64,000 bases of DNA from an uncultured Ruminococcus sp. (GTDB lineage Bacteria > Bacillota > Clostridia > Oscillospirales > Acutalibacteraceae): the NCBI GenBank assembly GCA_902800065.1, contig CADCDE010000008.1, forward strand, positions 1 through 64,000. The letters run 5' to 3'. The notes under the pieces were generated by a model. That model was not told the DNA's origin. It ran no database searches and saw only the letters and a program-made list of their open reading frames with translations. This document shows, one piece after another, positions 9,493 through 17,852 of this stretch; the stretch's first letter is position 1; each line of letters opens with the position of its first letter. Made by a program: the position numbers and the translations under genes.

Positions 9493-10464
9493 ATGAAGCA
9501 GAAATATTTCAAGGAAGCACCGACAATTATAAAGGAATTTTTAGGCTATATGGGCAATATCAAAGGAAGATCGGGATTATCAGTAGATGAATATTACCGT
9601 GATCTCAGGACTTTTTTCAGATTTATGCTGAAGGAAAAAAATGAAAGCTACAATGATACTGATATCAATGATATTGACATTTCCGATGTAGATATTTCTT
9701 TCATCCAATCGATCACTTTTGCTGATATATTATTATTTCTCAATTACTGTCAAAATGAAAGAAAAAATTCTGCAGTAACAAGATCAAGGAAAACCTCTAC
9801 AATAAAAACTTTTTTCTATTATTTAACAATAAAAACTCATCAACTTTCTTATAATCCGGCAGAAGGACTTGATGCTCCGAAAAAACCTCAAAAAGTTCCA
9901 AAGTATCTTACATTAGAGGAAGGTCTGCGTTTATTACAGGCAGTTGATGGAGAATACAAAGAAAGAGATTATTGTATCTTAGTTTTTTTCTTAAATTGTG
10001 GTATGCGTATATCGGAACTTTGCGGTATAAATATATCTGATATCAACAGCGACAATATGTTGAAAATTCGTGGAAAAGGTAACAAAGAACGAATGCTGTA
10101 TCTGAATAATTCGTGTTTAGAAGCATTGGAAAAATACATGAAGGTCAGACCGGCTGATGGTATAAAAGATAAGAACGCCTTATTTATAAGCCGTAAAAAT
10201 TGCCGTATAACACCTAGAGGGATACAGCATATGTTGGATGGATATTTGGAAAAAATCGGCTTGAGCGGACAAGGATTTTCTCCACATAAGCTCAGACATA
10301 CAGCGGCAACTATGATGTATCAAAAGGGCGGAGTGGATGTAAGAACTTTGCAGGCTATCTTAGGACATTCTAACCTCGGCACCACTCAAATATATACCCA
10401 TGTTGCTAATGAACAAATGATCGAGGGACTAAAGGCTAATCCATTTGGAAAAAAAGATGAATAA
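9493..10464 (+). CDS. Tyrosine recombinase XerC/XerD-like
   Basis: A 323-residue site-specific recombinase with an N-terminal SAM-like core-binding domain (residues 1-125) and a C-terminal catalytic domain. All catalytic residues are present: arginine 172 (GMRISEL), lysine 195 (GKGNKER), histidine 265 and arginine 268 (HKLRHTAAT), histidine 292 (LGHSNLG) and the nucleophile tyrosine 301 (IYTHV). Length and full catalytic set fit a chromosomal Xer protein that resolves dimers at dif; nothing else here marks a mobile element. The N-terminal domain carries an unusual aspartate-rich insert near 55-70 (NDTDINDIDISDVDIS). Large perfect palindromes lie just downstream. Confidence 0.85.
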   Translation: MKQKYFKEAPTIIKEFLGYMGNIKGRSGLSVDEYYRDLRTFFRFMLKEKNESYNDTDINDIDISDVDISFIQSITFADILLFLNYCQNERKNSAVTRSRKTSTIKTFFYYLTIKTHQLSYNPAEGLDAPKKPQKVPKYLTLEEGLRLLQAVDGEYKERDYCILVFFLNCGMRISELCGINISDINSDNMLKIRGKGNKERMLYLNNSCLEALEKYMKVRPADGIKDKNALFISRKNCRITPRGIQHMLDGYLEKIGLSGQGFSPHKLRHTAATMMYQKGGVDVRTLQAILGHSNLGTTQIYTHVANEQMIEGLKANPFGKKDE

Positions 10465-10478
10465 AATTTTATATCAGC

Positions 10479-10523
10479 TGTTGTAATACAATATAATACA
10501 TTGTATTATATTGTATTACAACA
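10479..10523. repeat. 45-nt perfect palindrome
   Basis: Two perfectly complementary 22-nt arms (10479-10500 and 10502-10523) around a single central T. The arms are almost only A/T. It starts 15 nt after the recombinase stop. No T run follows, so a simple intrinsic terminator is unlikely; it may be an operator, cruciform or remnant of a mobile repeat. Confidence 0.85.
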
Positions 10524-10588
10524 TTATATTTTATTTTAATTTTTAAAAATATTTAAATTAGCAAAAAATCTCATTGCAATCCCTTTAT

Positions 10589-10620
10589 CAATGTCGCAAA
10601 ATGTTGATTTTGCGACATTG
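10589..10620. repeat. 13-bp inverted repeat with 6-nt loop
   Basis: CAATGTCGCAAAA (10589-10601) and its exact complement (10608-10620) around TGTTGA. Not followed by a T run. Confidence 0.8.
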
Positions 10621-10767
10621 AATACATGCCTTAAAAATCTTTATTAAAATTATTTCAATTAACCTCTTTTTTTGATTGGCATTTTGACACAATAAGTTAA
10701 ATTAATATAATCTATGATAGTATATCTTATATTATTCACGAAAAGTATTTGATTTCTTATACCAAAT

Positions 10768-11272
10768 ATGATACAATATCAGAAAAGCATATGTTTTATT
10801 TTTGCTTTGGGTATTGCAATATTAAATTCTATTATATATACTTATATTTATCCGTTAATTGTTCCTGATTTCCGAACGTTTCAAGGCAAAAAAGTCGTTG
10901 CCTTTGCCGGTATTGTATTCTCCTTATGCAAATGCTTATTAACGTGAGTTCGATGAAAACGAAAAATTATTATACTGTCATTCTGAGGAGCGACAGTGAC
11001 GAAGAATCTTTTGAAGATTCCTCACTGCGTTCGGAATGACAGTTATATCGAACTCACGTTTATTAATTTTCTCAAGCTCTATTTTTTCTAATCATTGCAC
11101 TTTCAGATATACCGTTTTTGGCTCCAAGATACATTTTCCCTTTTTATGGTTTTCTATCTTGTATTTCTATTTTTTTGCTTTGTGTTCAATTTTATCATAT
11201 CATATATTTTACTCTACTTTTTATAGTATTTTTATTTTAAAATTTAACAATTATTTTACAAAAGTAAAATAG
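10768..11272 (+). pseudogene. Small membrane-protein frame split by a MITE-like element
   Basis: From ATG 10768 the frame encodes 57 hydrophobic residues plus two leucines (TTATTA) and then runs into the inverted repeat of the inserted element, stopping at TGA 10945-10947. Beyond the element the same TTATTA (11060-11065) continues in frame for 68 more codons to the TAG at 11270-11272. Removing the 118-bp element and one TTATTA gives one open frame of 126 codons with a clear N-terminal membrane helix (ICFIFALGIAILNS) and further hydrophobic segments. No Shine-Dalgarno is evident and I recognise no family, so whether this was ever an expressed gene is unsure. The second half is AT-biased and low in complexity. 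Confidence 0.45.
10942..11059. mobile_element. MITE-like element, copy 1
   Basis: 118 bp bounded by perfect 13-bp terminal inverted repeats (ACGTGAGTTCGAT at 10942-10954, complement at 11047-11059) and by a direct TTATTA duplication (10936-10941, 11060-11065). Inside is an imperfectly palindromic core (10976-11041) starting TGTCATTC and ending GAATGACA, with an inner GAATCTT/AAGATTC hairpin. No coding capacity. The second copy, at 43338-43464, is inserted in the opposite orientation and shares the first 30 bases of one end exactly. Confidence 0.8.
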
Positions 11273-11307
11273 TAACTCAAACATCTTCTTTAAATGTTTG
11301 AGTTACT
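11271..11307 (-). terminator. Terminator of nrdD
   Basis: 14-bp stem AGTAACTCAAACAT (11271-11284) with complement at 11294-11307; on the minus strand it is followed by a T-rich tract. It lies just behind the nrdD stop. Confidence 0.75.
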
Positions 11308-11316
11308 ACTAATTAC

Positions 11317-13509
11317 TCATGCCAATACAGAATTTGATAAATGAAGTACTCTCTCTTTTATTTCCTGCGTTCTGCCCTGATTCCAAAACTGTGTGCCTAT
11401 ATAACCACAAGTTCTTCTTGCAACATTGAGTTTATTCTGATCCTTATTGCCACAATTCGGACATTCCCATATAAGCTTTCCATCATTATCCTTTACTATC
11501 TCGATTTCACCGTCATAGCCACAAACCTGGCAATAATCGCTCTTTGTATTCAGTTCAGCATACATAATATTATCATAAATAAATTGTATAACTTTTAAAA
11601 CAGCTTCTATATTGCTCTGCATATTCGGAACCTCTACATAGCTTATAGCACCGCCTGGCGAGAGAGTTTGAAATTCAGCTTCCAGCTTTAGTTTGTCAAA
11701 TGCATTTATTTTTTCAGTTACATGAACATGATAACTATTAGTTATATAGTTTTTGTCTGTTACACCTTTTATTATTCCAAAACGCTTTTGCAGACTTTTA
11801 GCGAATTTATATGTTGTACTCTCAAGCGGCGTACCGTATATGCTATAATCAATACTTTCTTCTTTTTTCCATTTAGCACAATATTCATTAAGTTTTTTCA
11901 TTATCTCAATACCAAGCTTTTTACCGTCTTCTTCAGTAAGCTTTTTACCTATCAGACTATAAACACATTCCCACAATCCTGCATATCCAAGTGAAATAGT
12001 AGAATATCCGCCGTATAAGAGCTTATCTATAGGTTCTCCTTTTTTAAGCCTTGATATAGCACCATATTGCCAAAGTATCGGAGCTGCATCTGACAATGTA
12101 CCTTTTAATCTTTCGTGTCTGCATCTCAAAGCCCTATGACACAGTTCCATACGCTGATCAAATACTTCCCAGAATTTTTCCATATTTTTTTCAGCAGTCA
12201 ATCCAATATCAACCAGATTGACCGTAACTACACCCTGATTGAATCTTCCATAGTATTTGGGTTTACCATTCTCATCTACATATGGTGTGAGAAAACTTCT
12301 GCAGCCCATACATGTGTAACAATGTCCCTCACCGTTTTTATCGATCTTATTTTGAAGCATTATTTTTTCCGATATATAATCAGGAACCATTCTTTTTGCC
12401 GTACACTTTGCAGCAAGCTCTGTAAGATACCAGTATTTACTGTCAGGGGTTATATTATCCTTTTCGAGAACATATACAAGCTTGGGGAATGCAGGCGTTA
12501 CCCATACGCCCTTTTCATTTTTTACTCCTGTATATCTTTGGCGTAAAGTTTCCTCTATTATCATTGCCAAATCTTTCTTTTGCTGTTCATCCTTTGCTTC
12601 ATTAAGGTACATAAACACTGTAACAAAAGGTGCCTGACCATTTGTTGTAAGCAATGTTACTACCTGATATTGTATTGTCTGAACACCCTTGGTAATTTCC
12701 TTTTTCAATCTTTCTTCAACTATCTCATCAACTTTTTGTTCATCGATAATGACATTCATTTCCTTAAGTTCAGCAAGAAATTCACGTTTGATTTTTTCTC
12801 TTGATATCTGGACAAACGGAGCAAGATGAGTCAAACTTATACTTTGACCGCCATACTGATTACTTGCGACTTGAGCTATTATTTGAGTTGCTATATTGCA
12901 GGCAGTAGAAAAGCTATGTGGCTTTTCTATAAGTGTTTCACTTATAACTGTTCCATTTTGAAGCATATCATCCAGGTTCACCAAATCGCAATTATGCATA
13001 TGCTGTGCAAAATAATCTGTATCATGGAAATGTATTATACCATTTTCATGAGCCTCTATTATATCAGGTGGAAGAAGTACTCTTTTAGTAAGGTCTCTGC
13101 TTACTTCACCTGCCATATAATCACGCTGAACACTGTTCACGGCAGGATTTTTGTTGGAATTTTCCTGTTTAACTTCCTCATTGTTACATTCGATAAGAGT
13201 CAATATCTTATTATCGGTAGTATTTGAGCGTCTTATCAAGGAACGGTTATAACGATACTTTACATAGTTTCTTGCAAGAGGAAAGGCACCTTTTGCCATG
13301 ATCTGATCCTCAACCATATCTTGTATCTCTTCAACCGAAACAGCTCTTCCAAGTTTTCCGCACTTATATTCAACATATTCAGCAATATCATTTATCTGTT
13401 CATTTGTTAAATATTTCTTCTCAGAAGCATTATTAGCTTTTGTAACAGCATTTATTATTTTTTTGCCATCAAAAATTTCTTCAGATGAGTTTCTTTTAAT
13501 AATTTTCAT
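11317..13509 (-). CDS. nrdD: Anaerobic ribonucleoside-triphosphate reductase
   Basis: Class III enzyme of 730 residues that reduces ribonucleoside triphosphates to deoxynucleotides by glycyl-radical chemistry. An N-terminal ATP-cone (about 1-95) gives allosteric control; the large barrel domain follows. The C-terminal zinc site has cysteines 660, 663, 683 and 686, and the glycyl radical is glycine 702 in RRTCGYIGTQ. Full length and intact. The activating radical SAM protein NrdG, commonly adjacent, is not in this window, so it must be encoded elsewhere. Two NrdR boxes stand upstream, and a hairpin terminator ends the unit, so nrdD is probably monocistronic and repressed when dATP/ATP levels are high. 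Confidence 0.96.
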   Translation of the reverse strand: MKIIKRNSSEEIFDGKKIINAVTKANNASEKKYLTNEQINDIAEYVEYKCGKLGRAVSVEEIQDMVEDQIMAKGAFPLARNYVKYRYNRSLIRRSNTTDNKILTLIECNNEEVKQENSNKNPAVNSVQRDYMAGEVSRDLTKRVLLPPDIIEAHENGIIHFHDTDYFAQHMHNCDLVNLDDMLQNGTVISETLIEKPHSFSTACNIATQIIAQVASNQYGGQSISLTHLAPFVQISREKIKREFLAELKEMNVIIDEQKVDEIVEERLKKEITKGVQTIQYQVVTLLTTNGQAPFVTVFMYLNEAKDEQQKKDLAMIIEETLRQRYTGVKNEKGVWVTPAFPKLVYVLEKDNITPDSKYWYLTELAAKCTAKRMVPDYISEKIMLQNKIDKNGEGHCYTCMGCRSFLTPYVDENGKPKYYGRFNQGVVTVNLVDIGLTAEKNMEKFWEVFDQRMELCHRALRCRHERLKGTLSDAAPILWQYGAISRLKKGEPIDKLLYGGYSTISLGYAGLWECVYSLIGKKLTEEDGKKLGIEIMKKLNEYCAKWKKEESIDYSIYGTPLESTTYKFAKSLQKRFGIIKGVTDKNYITNSYHVHVTEKINAFDKLKLEAEFQTLSPGGAISYVEVPNMQSNIEAVLKVIQFIYDNIMYAELNTKSDYCQVCGYDGEIEIVKDNDGKLIWECPNCGNKDQNKLNVARRTCGYIGTQFWNQGRTQEIKERVLHLSNSVLA

Positions 13510-13576
13510 TTTGCATTCTCCTACAATTATTCTTGAATCATGTTCAATATTTTATAATAAAAGAGCCTTTATTTCT

Positions 13577-13590
13577 GTTGCATATGCAAC
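13577..13590. repeat. 14-bp palindrome in the nrdD leader
   Basis: GTTGCATATGCAAC is a perfect palindrome in the untranslated leader of nrdD, about 70 nt before its start. It could be an operator or chance. Confidence 0.4.
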
Positions 13591-13606
13591 ACTTATTAAA
13601 TACAAA

Positions 13607-13654
13607 CCACAATATATAGTATTATATCATAGTTTTACATACAATATATAGTGT
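13607..13654 (-). promoter_or_regulatory. Paired NrdR boxes upstream of nrdD
   Basis: Two 16-bp imperfect palindromes, CCACAATATATAGTAT (13607-13622) and ATACAATATATAGTGT (13639-13654), share the ACAATATATAGT core and are 32 bp apart, three helical turns. That sequence and spacing match NrdR operators of ribonucleotide reductase genes. A TATAAT on the minus strand (complement of 13621-13626) lies at the edge of the proximal box, so bound NrdR would block RNA polymerase. The distal box lies directly next to the stop of the upstream gene. Confidence 0.8.
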
Positions 13655-13655
13655 T

Positions 13656-14936
13656 TTAGGTATTAACTGAGTTTTTCTCATCGTTAAGTGATATCGTTAT
13701 TTTATTTACTCTCTTATCTTCTATATCATCTATAATTATCGTCATGTCCTTGTAAATAAATCTGTCATTTTTATTTGGAATGTTCCCTATCTGTTCTATT
13801 ACCCAGCCTCCGACAGTCTTACTATCTGTTACTATATATTTACTGTCTTTAGATATCAGATCAAGCATATCTGTTATATTCATGTCCCCTATTATCTCGA
13901 ATTTATCATCATCTATTTTTTTATACTTATTTTCTATTTCTTCATCCTCATCCCATATATCGCCTACGATCTGTTCAAGAAGATCTTCCATTGTAACTAT
14001 TCCTAAAGTTCCTCCATAATCATCAGTAACAATAGCAATATGTAAACGTCTGTGTTTAAAATCTGACAACAGTGAAGATAATTTTTTTGAACGATATATA
14101 AAATGTGCAGGCTGTATCAGCTTATTTAAATCGGGAAATTCTACTTGTAAAAGCTGTTCCAGATAATCTCTCGTATGTAATATGCCTATAATATTATCTA
14201 TATTATCCTTATATACAGGTATTCTTGAATATCTTTCTGTTAATATTATTTTCTTTATATTTTCCTGTGTATCATTTATATTTAATGCTACTATATCTAC
14301 TCTTGGTGTTAGTATATCATAAACTGTTTTTTCATCAAAATCCAATGCTGATTGTACTAAATTACTTTCTTGTTCTTCAAGTACTCCTTGTTCCTCTATA
14401 CTCTCTACTATATATTTCAATTCATCCTCAGTAACTGTGGGTTCCTTATCTTTATCTTTGCTGGCAATATTTTTTACCAAAGAATTCAGCTTTAATAAAA
14501 GTAATGTTATCGGTGTAAGTATTACCATAAGAAAATACAATACGTTTGCCGAATCCATGCACATTTTTTCGCTGTTTTCAATAGCTATATTCTTTGGCAA
14601 AACTTCGCCGAATATCAGTACTATTATTGTTAAAACAACTGTACTTACCAATGTTCCACTTGCTTCCCCAAAAAATGATACAAATAATATAGTTGCCAAT
14701 GCGGAGGCGGCTATATTAACAATATTATTTCCCACTAAAAGCGTTGCAAGTGCTTTGTCGTAATTTTCAGCGATTTTATACGCTTTCATAGCTTTTTTAT
14801 TTCCGTTGTCTGCATAATTTTTCAATCTTATTTTGCTTGCCGACGAATATGCTGTTTCCGTTGACGAAAAAAATGCCGAACACATTACAAGTAAAATTAT
14901 AATCAAGGCGGTAAGCCAAGTATCCAAATATATCAC
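13656..14936 (-). CDS. CNNM/CorC-type membrane protein with CBS pair
   Basis: A 426-residue protein with an N-terminal DUF21/CNNM membrane domain of about four helices (1-190), two CBS domains (about 205-320, with the LTPRVDIVALN segment) and a C-terminal CorC_HlyC domain (IVGDIWDEDEE, then DDKFEIIGDMNI). Members are magnesium or cobalt exporters or efflux regulators, often mislabelled haemolysins. The nucleotide-binding CBS pair probably senses Mg-ATP. Its stop codon abuts the NrdR operator of nrdD, the next gene in the same direction; no strong terminator separates them. Confidence 0.85.
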   Translation of the reverse strand: MIYLDTWLTALIIILLVMCSAFFSSTETAYSSASKIRLKNYADNGNKKAMKAYKIAENYDKALATLLVGNNIVNIAASALATILFVSFFGEASGTLVSTVVLTIIVLIFGEVLPKNIAIENSEKMCMDSANVLYFLMVILTPITLLLLKLNSLVKNIASKDKDKEPTVTEDELKYIVESIEEQGVLEEQESNLVQSALDFDEKTVYDILTPRVDIVALNINDTQENIKKIILTERYSRIPVYKDNIDNIIGILHTRDYLEQLLQVEFPDLNKLIQPAHFIYRSKKLSSLLSDFKHRRLHIAIVTDDYGGTLGIVTMEDLLEQIVGDIWDEDEEIENKYKKIDDDKFEIIGDMNITDMLDLISKDSKYIVTDSKTVGGWVIEQIGNIPNKNDRFIYKDMTIIIDDIEDKRVNKITISLNDEKNSVNT

Positions 14937-14960
14937 TCCTGAATTTTTTAATTAACTGCA

Positions 14961-15000
14961 ACAAAGTATTCTGATTAATCATATAACCAGAATACTTTGT
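14961..15000 (-). terminator. Terminator behind the GH13 gene
   Basis: Perfect 13-bp stem (ACAAAGTATTCTG at 14961-14973 with 14988-15000), 14-nt loop, just past the GH13 stop. The following T tract is weak (TTGCAGTTAATT). Confidence 0.6.
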
Positions 15001-15009
15001 ACCAAAGCA

Positions 15010-16560
15010 TTATTTTATTTTTAAAAGTTCCAATGATTGAGGCTGCATAACTATTTTTTTATTTTCGATTTGAGACTTGCCGATACTGAATACTGTTTCC
15101 GTATCAAAGTCAAACGGTGCAGTCTGTTCTTTTGACGTAGGATTAACAGCAATCAGGAAATTTCCTCTCTTAAATATAAACGGATACTTATTTTTCTCGG
15201 CATATACTACCTCGAAATCACCATCTGACTGCAAATCCTCATTCTCATGCCTGATAGAAATAACTTTTTTCAATGTATTAAGAATAGAGTTGGGGTCTTT
15301 TGACTGATTTTCCACCGTAACAGCATTATCAGATGTATCAACAGGCAAATATAACATATTTGAAGGTGCCGACGAAAATCCATGATTAACACTGTTATCC
15401 CACTGCATAGGCGTTCTTGTGCCTGTTCTGCTATATCCGCCTTCCTTGCTATTAAGACCTTCCATATATTTCATGCCTATTTCATCGCCGTAATACAGGA
15501 ACGGCACTCCCGGCATCAAGAATATAAAAGAATATGCTATCTTTGCTTCAAGAGGAGTAAACATTCTTGTCATTCTTGGAGTATCATGGTTGCAGGTAAT
15601 AAAGCTTATATATCCTTTTCCCTTGGTTCCTTTAAGGTCATCAAGATATTCATCAAGAAACTCTGTTATATCACCCTTGCCGTTCTTTGAAAAGACTGCT
15701 GTACATTCACCTGTATTTCTGTCCTTGTTTCTGAAAAGTATCCTGTAGCCATTTGTATCATGGTCAAGGTAAAAATCACTATGAAATCCTGCTCCGACAG
15801 AAACCTTTGGATTACACCATTCGGAAATTATTGCTGCATCGGGATATTCTTCATCAAGCATTTTTCTTATATTTTTCCATATCTTGCAGGTTTCGGGCTT
15901 TTCACCGTCTTCGTTTTTAACAAGAGAATCAGCCATATCCACACGAAAACCATCACAGCCCATATTTAACCAGAAACGCATAATATCTTTCAGAGCTTCG
16001 ACAGTAGCCTGACAATCGGGGTGTGACGGCGGGAGCTGCCATGCAGGGTGCGTTATATTATTAAATCCATAATTCAACGCAGGCTGTGAACTGAAATAAT
16101 TTACAAGGTAATTTCCGTCACGGTCTGTTATACCGCATAAAAGCCTGTATTGAGGCGGAGCCTCCCACACACTGTCAGTCCATATATATCTGTTACTGTA
16201 TTCGTTTTTCTCAGCCTTTTTACTGTTTTTAAACCACTCATTCTGATCTGAAGTATGTCCCGGAACAAGATCAAGTAATATTTTTATTCCTTTTGCATGA
16301 GCAGATTTGAATAAATTTTTCAGATCCTCATTCGTGCCGTATCTTGCCGCCACAAGATAATAATTTCTGACATCATAACCTGCGTCCATAAAGGGTGAAT
16401 CAAATACCGGATTAAGCCATATCGCATTACAGCCCAAACTCTTTACATAGTCCAGCTTTGATTCAATACCCTTTATATCTCCTATTCCGTCACCATTACT
16501 GTCACAAAATGTCTGTGGATATATCTCATAAAAAACAGCATCTTTTAACCAGTTTGGCAT
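15010..16560 (-). CDS. Cytoplasmic GH13 alpha-glucosidase/alpha-amylase family enzyme
   Basis: A 516-residue glycoside hydrolase 13 enzyme without signal peptide. The barrel opens with FYEIYPQTFCDSNGDGIGD, a calcium-site-like stretch typical of oligo-1,6-glucosidase and trehalose-synthase branches. Catalytic residues are visible: nucleophile aspartate 208 (GFRVDMADS), acid/base glutamate 247 (AAIISEW) and aspartate 326 (TCNHDTPRM). A beta-sandwich C-domain closes the protein. It likely splits short maltodextrins or isomaltooligosaccharides imported after the secreted amylase (53790-58259) has cut starch; that pairing is inference. The ATG follows AGGTATATT, a moderate ribosome site. Confidence 0.88.
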   Translation of the reverse strand: MPNWLKDAVFYEIYPQTFCDSNGDGIGDIKGIESKLDYVKSLGCNAIWLNPVFDSPFMDAGYDVRNYYLVAARYGTNEDLKNLFKSAHAKGIKILLDLVPGHTSDQNEWFKNSKKAEKNEYSNRYIWTDSVWEAPPQYRLLCGITDRDGNYLVNYFSSQPALNYGFNNITHPAWQLPPSHPDCQATVEALKDIMRFWLNMGCDGFRVDMADSLVKNEDGEKPETCKIWKNIRKMLDEEYPDAAIISEWCNPKVSVGAGFHSDFYLDHDTNGYRILFRNKDRNTGECTAVFSKNGKGDITEFLDEYLDDLKGTKGKGYISFITCNHDTPRMTRMFTPLEAKIAYSFIFLMPGVPFLYYGDEIGMKYMEGLNSKEGGYSRTGTRTPMQWDNSVNHGFSSAPSNMLYLPVDTSDNAVTVENQSKDPNSILNTLKKVISIRHENEDLQSDGDFEVVYAEKNKYPFIFKRGNFLIAVNPTSKEQTAPFDFDTETVFSIGKSQIENKKIVMQPQSLELLKIK

Positions 16561-16691
16561 AATATACCTCCGTTTTTGACAATATTTTTATAAATTATAT
16601 CATAGTGCGGCAATATATTCAAGTTTTTTCTGTTTGTCATTATGTTCAAAATATGGCATGAAATATCTATTAAATAAAATCAAAAATGATA

Positions 16692-16719
16692 TTGCTTTTT
16701 TTAAAAAACGTGGTACAAT
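16692..16719 (+). promoter_or_regulatory. Promoter of the ferredoxin gene
   Basis: TTGCTT and TACAAT with 16-nt spacing, 34 nt before the ATG at 16754, preceded by TG (extended -10). Confidence 0.5.
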
Positions 16720-16753
16720 TATATTATATTAAATATCAAGGAGGTTTTTTACT

Positions 16754-16924
16754 ATGGCTTATAAAATTTCAGATGATTGCATTTCATGCGGTGCTTGTGC
16801 AGGTGAATGTCCTGTTGGTGCTATTGCTGAGGGTGACGGCAAATACGAAATAGATGCCGATGCTTGTCTTTCATGCGGTGCTTGTGCAGGTGTATGTCCT
16901 GTTGGTGCTCCTGCTGAAGAATAA
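16754..16924 (+). CDS. 2[4Fe-4S] clostridial-type ferredoxin
   Basis: A 56-residue protein too short for many gene callers. It has two near-identical halves, each with the cluster-binding pattern C-x2-C-x2-C-x3-C-P (CISCGACAGECP and CLSCGACAGVCP), which bind two [4Fe-4S] clusters and carry electrons for pyruvate:ferredoxin oxidoreductase, hydrogenase and similar partners. The start is set by a perfect AAGGAGG eight bases before the ATG. It has its own promoter and a strong terminator, so it is a single-gene unit, probably highly expressed. Confidence 0.95.
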   Translation: MAYKISDDCISCGACAGECPVGAIAEGDGKYEIDADACLSCGACAGVCPVGAPAEE

Positions 16925-16954
16925 TTACTTTCAGTAACTTGAGACATTTTAATC

Positions 16955-16996
16955 CAAGTCGGTGCTTACATATGTAATGTACCGGCTTATTTTTTG
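16955..16996 (+). terminator. Terminator of the ferredoxin gene
   Basis: Long hairpin: AAGTCGGT pairs with ACCGGCTT around an inner TTACAT/ATGTAA stem, followed by a T run. Confidence 0.8.
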
Positions 16997-17058
16997 AATT
17001 TTTTTATTTATTCCGACAATAATAAATAGTATGATCTGTATTATTGGAGGTATTTATA

Positions 17059-17844
17059 TTGCTTTATAATAAAGTTGAAATTTGCGGGATAAATACATCA
17101 AAACTGCCTGTGATTTCCGAAAAAAAGAAACGGGAATTGCTTCACCTTATCAAAAACGGAAGTCCTTCGCAACAAAAAAAAGCCCGTGATGAAATGATAA
17201 ACGGAAATTTAAGATTAGTTCTCAGTGTTGTTCAGCGTTTTAACGGCAGAGGCGAAAATCCTGATGACCTTTTCCAAGTAGGCTGCATAGGTCTGATAAA
17301 AGCCATCGATAATTTCAACTGCACAAAAGATGTTTGCTTTTCAACCTATGGCGTACCTATGATAATAGGTGAAATAAGACGATATTTAAGGGATTATAAT
17401 CCTATCCGTGTAAGTCGCTCTCTCAAAGATACTGCATATCATGCCATGAATATAAAAGAAACATTCACAATAAAACACAACCGTGAACCTACTATCGAAG
17501 AAATTGCAAAAGAAATGAATATTTCAAAAGAGGATGTAATTATTGCCCTTGAATCAATAATCGAGCCTGTATCATTGTATGAACCTGTATTTTCAGATGA
17601 TAACGACACAATATATATCATCGATCAAGTAAGTGATATAAATAACAGCAGTGAAAATTGGATCAATCAATTAGCAATAAAGCAAGCTGTTGATTCACTC
17701 GAAGAACGTGAAAAAATGATATTTTCTCTAAGGTTTTTCAAAGGCAAAACTCAAACTGAAGTTGCAAATGAGATCGGTATAAGTCAGGCTCAGATATCAA
17801 GAATCGAAAAAGCTGCTTTAACAAAGATAAAAAACGAGCTATGA
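17059..17844 (+). CDS. sigG: Forespore sigma factor SigG
   Basis: A 261-residue sigma-70 factor. The N-terminus NKVEICGINTSKLPV, region 2 (LFQVGCIGLIKAIDNF, FSTYGVPMIIGEIRRYLRD), region 3 and region 4 helix-turn-helix (TEVANEIGISQAQISRIEKAA) match sigma-G closely. It directs late forespore genes such as spoVA and germination functions. The start is TTG 17059, seven to eight bases after GGAGG; an upstream in-frame TTG at 17044 overlaps the ribosome site. In Bacillus sigG follows the spoIIGA-sigE pair; here it stands alone between a ferredoxin gene and a convergent pnp. Confidence 0.93.
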   Translation: MLYNKVEICGINTSKLPVISEKKKRELLHLIKNGSPSQQKKARDEMINGNLRLVLSVVQRFNGRGENPDDLFQVGCIGLIKAIDNFNCTKDVCFSTYGVPMIIGEIRRYLRDYNPIRVSRSLKDTAYHAMNIKETFTIKHNREPTIEEIAKEMNISKEDVIIALESIIEPVSLYEPVFSDDNDTIYIIDQVSDINNSSENWINQLAIKQAVDSLEEREKMIFSLRFFKGKTQTEVANEIGISQAQISRIEKAALTKIKNEL

Positions 17845-17852
17845 TAAAAAAC

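Larger units (their letters stand above)
10465..10767. other. Intergenic stretch with two inverted repeats
   Basis: No gene seen. It holds the palindrome at 10479-10523 and the inverted repeat at 10589-10620; the rest is AT-rich sequence without an evident motif. Confidence 0.6.

Noticed and set aside
9493..10464. Integrase of an integrated element
   Set aside because: The recombinase has a chromosomal Xer-like length, no attachment-site repeats were found and no phage or conjugation genes follow.
11036..11272. Independent small gene starting inside the repeat
   Set aside because: Its first codons come from the inserted element and no ribosome site is present; it is better read as the second part of the interrupted frame.
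16759..16947. 62-codon frame on the minus strand
   Set aside because: Antisense to the ferredoxin gene, whose two cluster motifs and ribosome site are clear.
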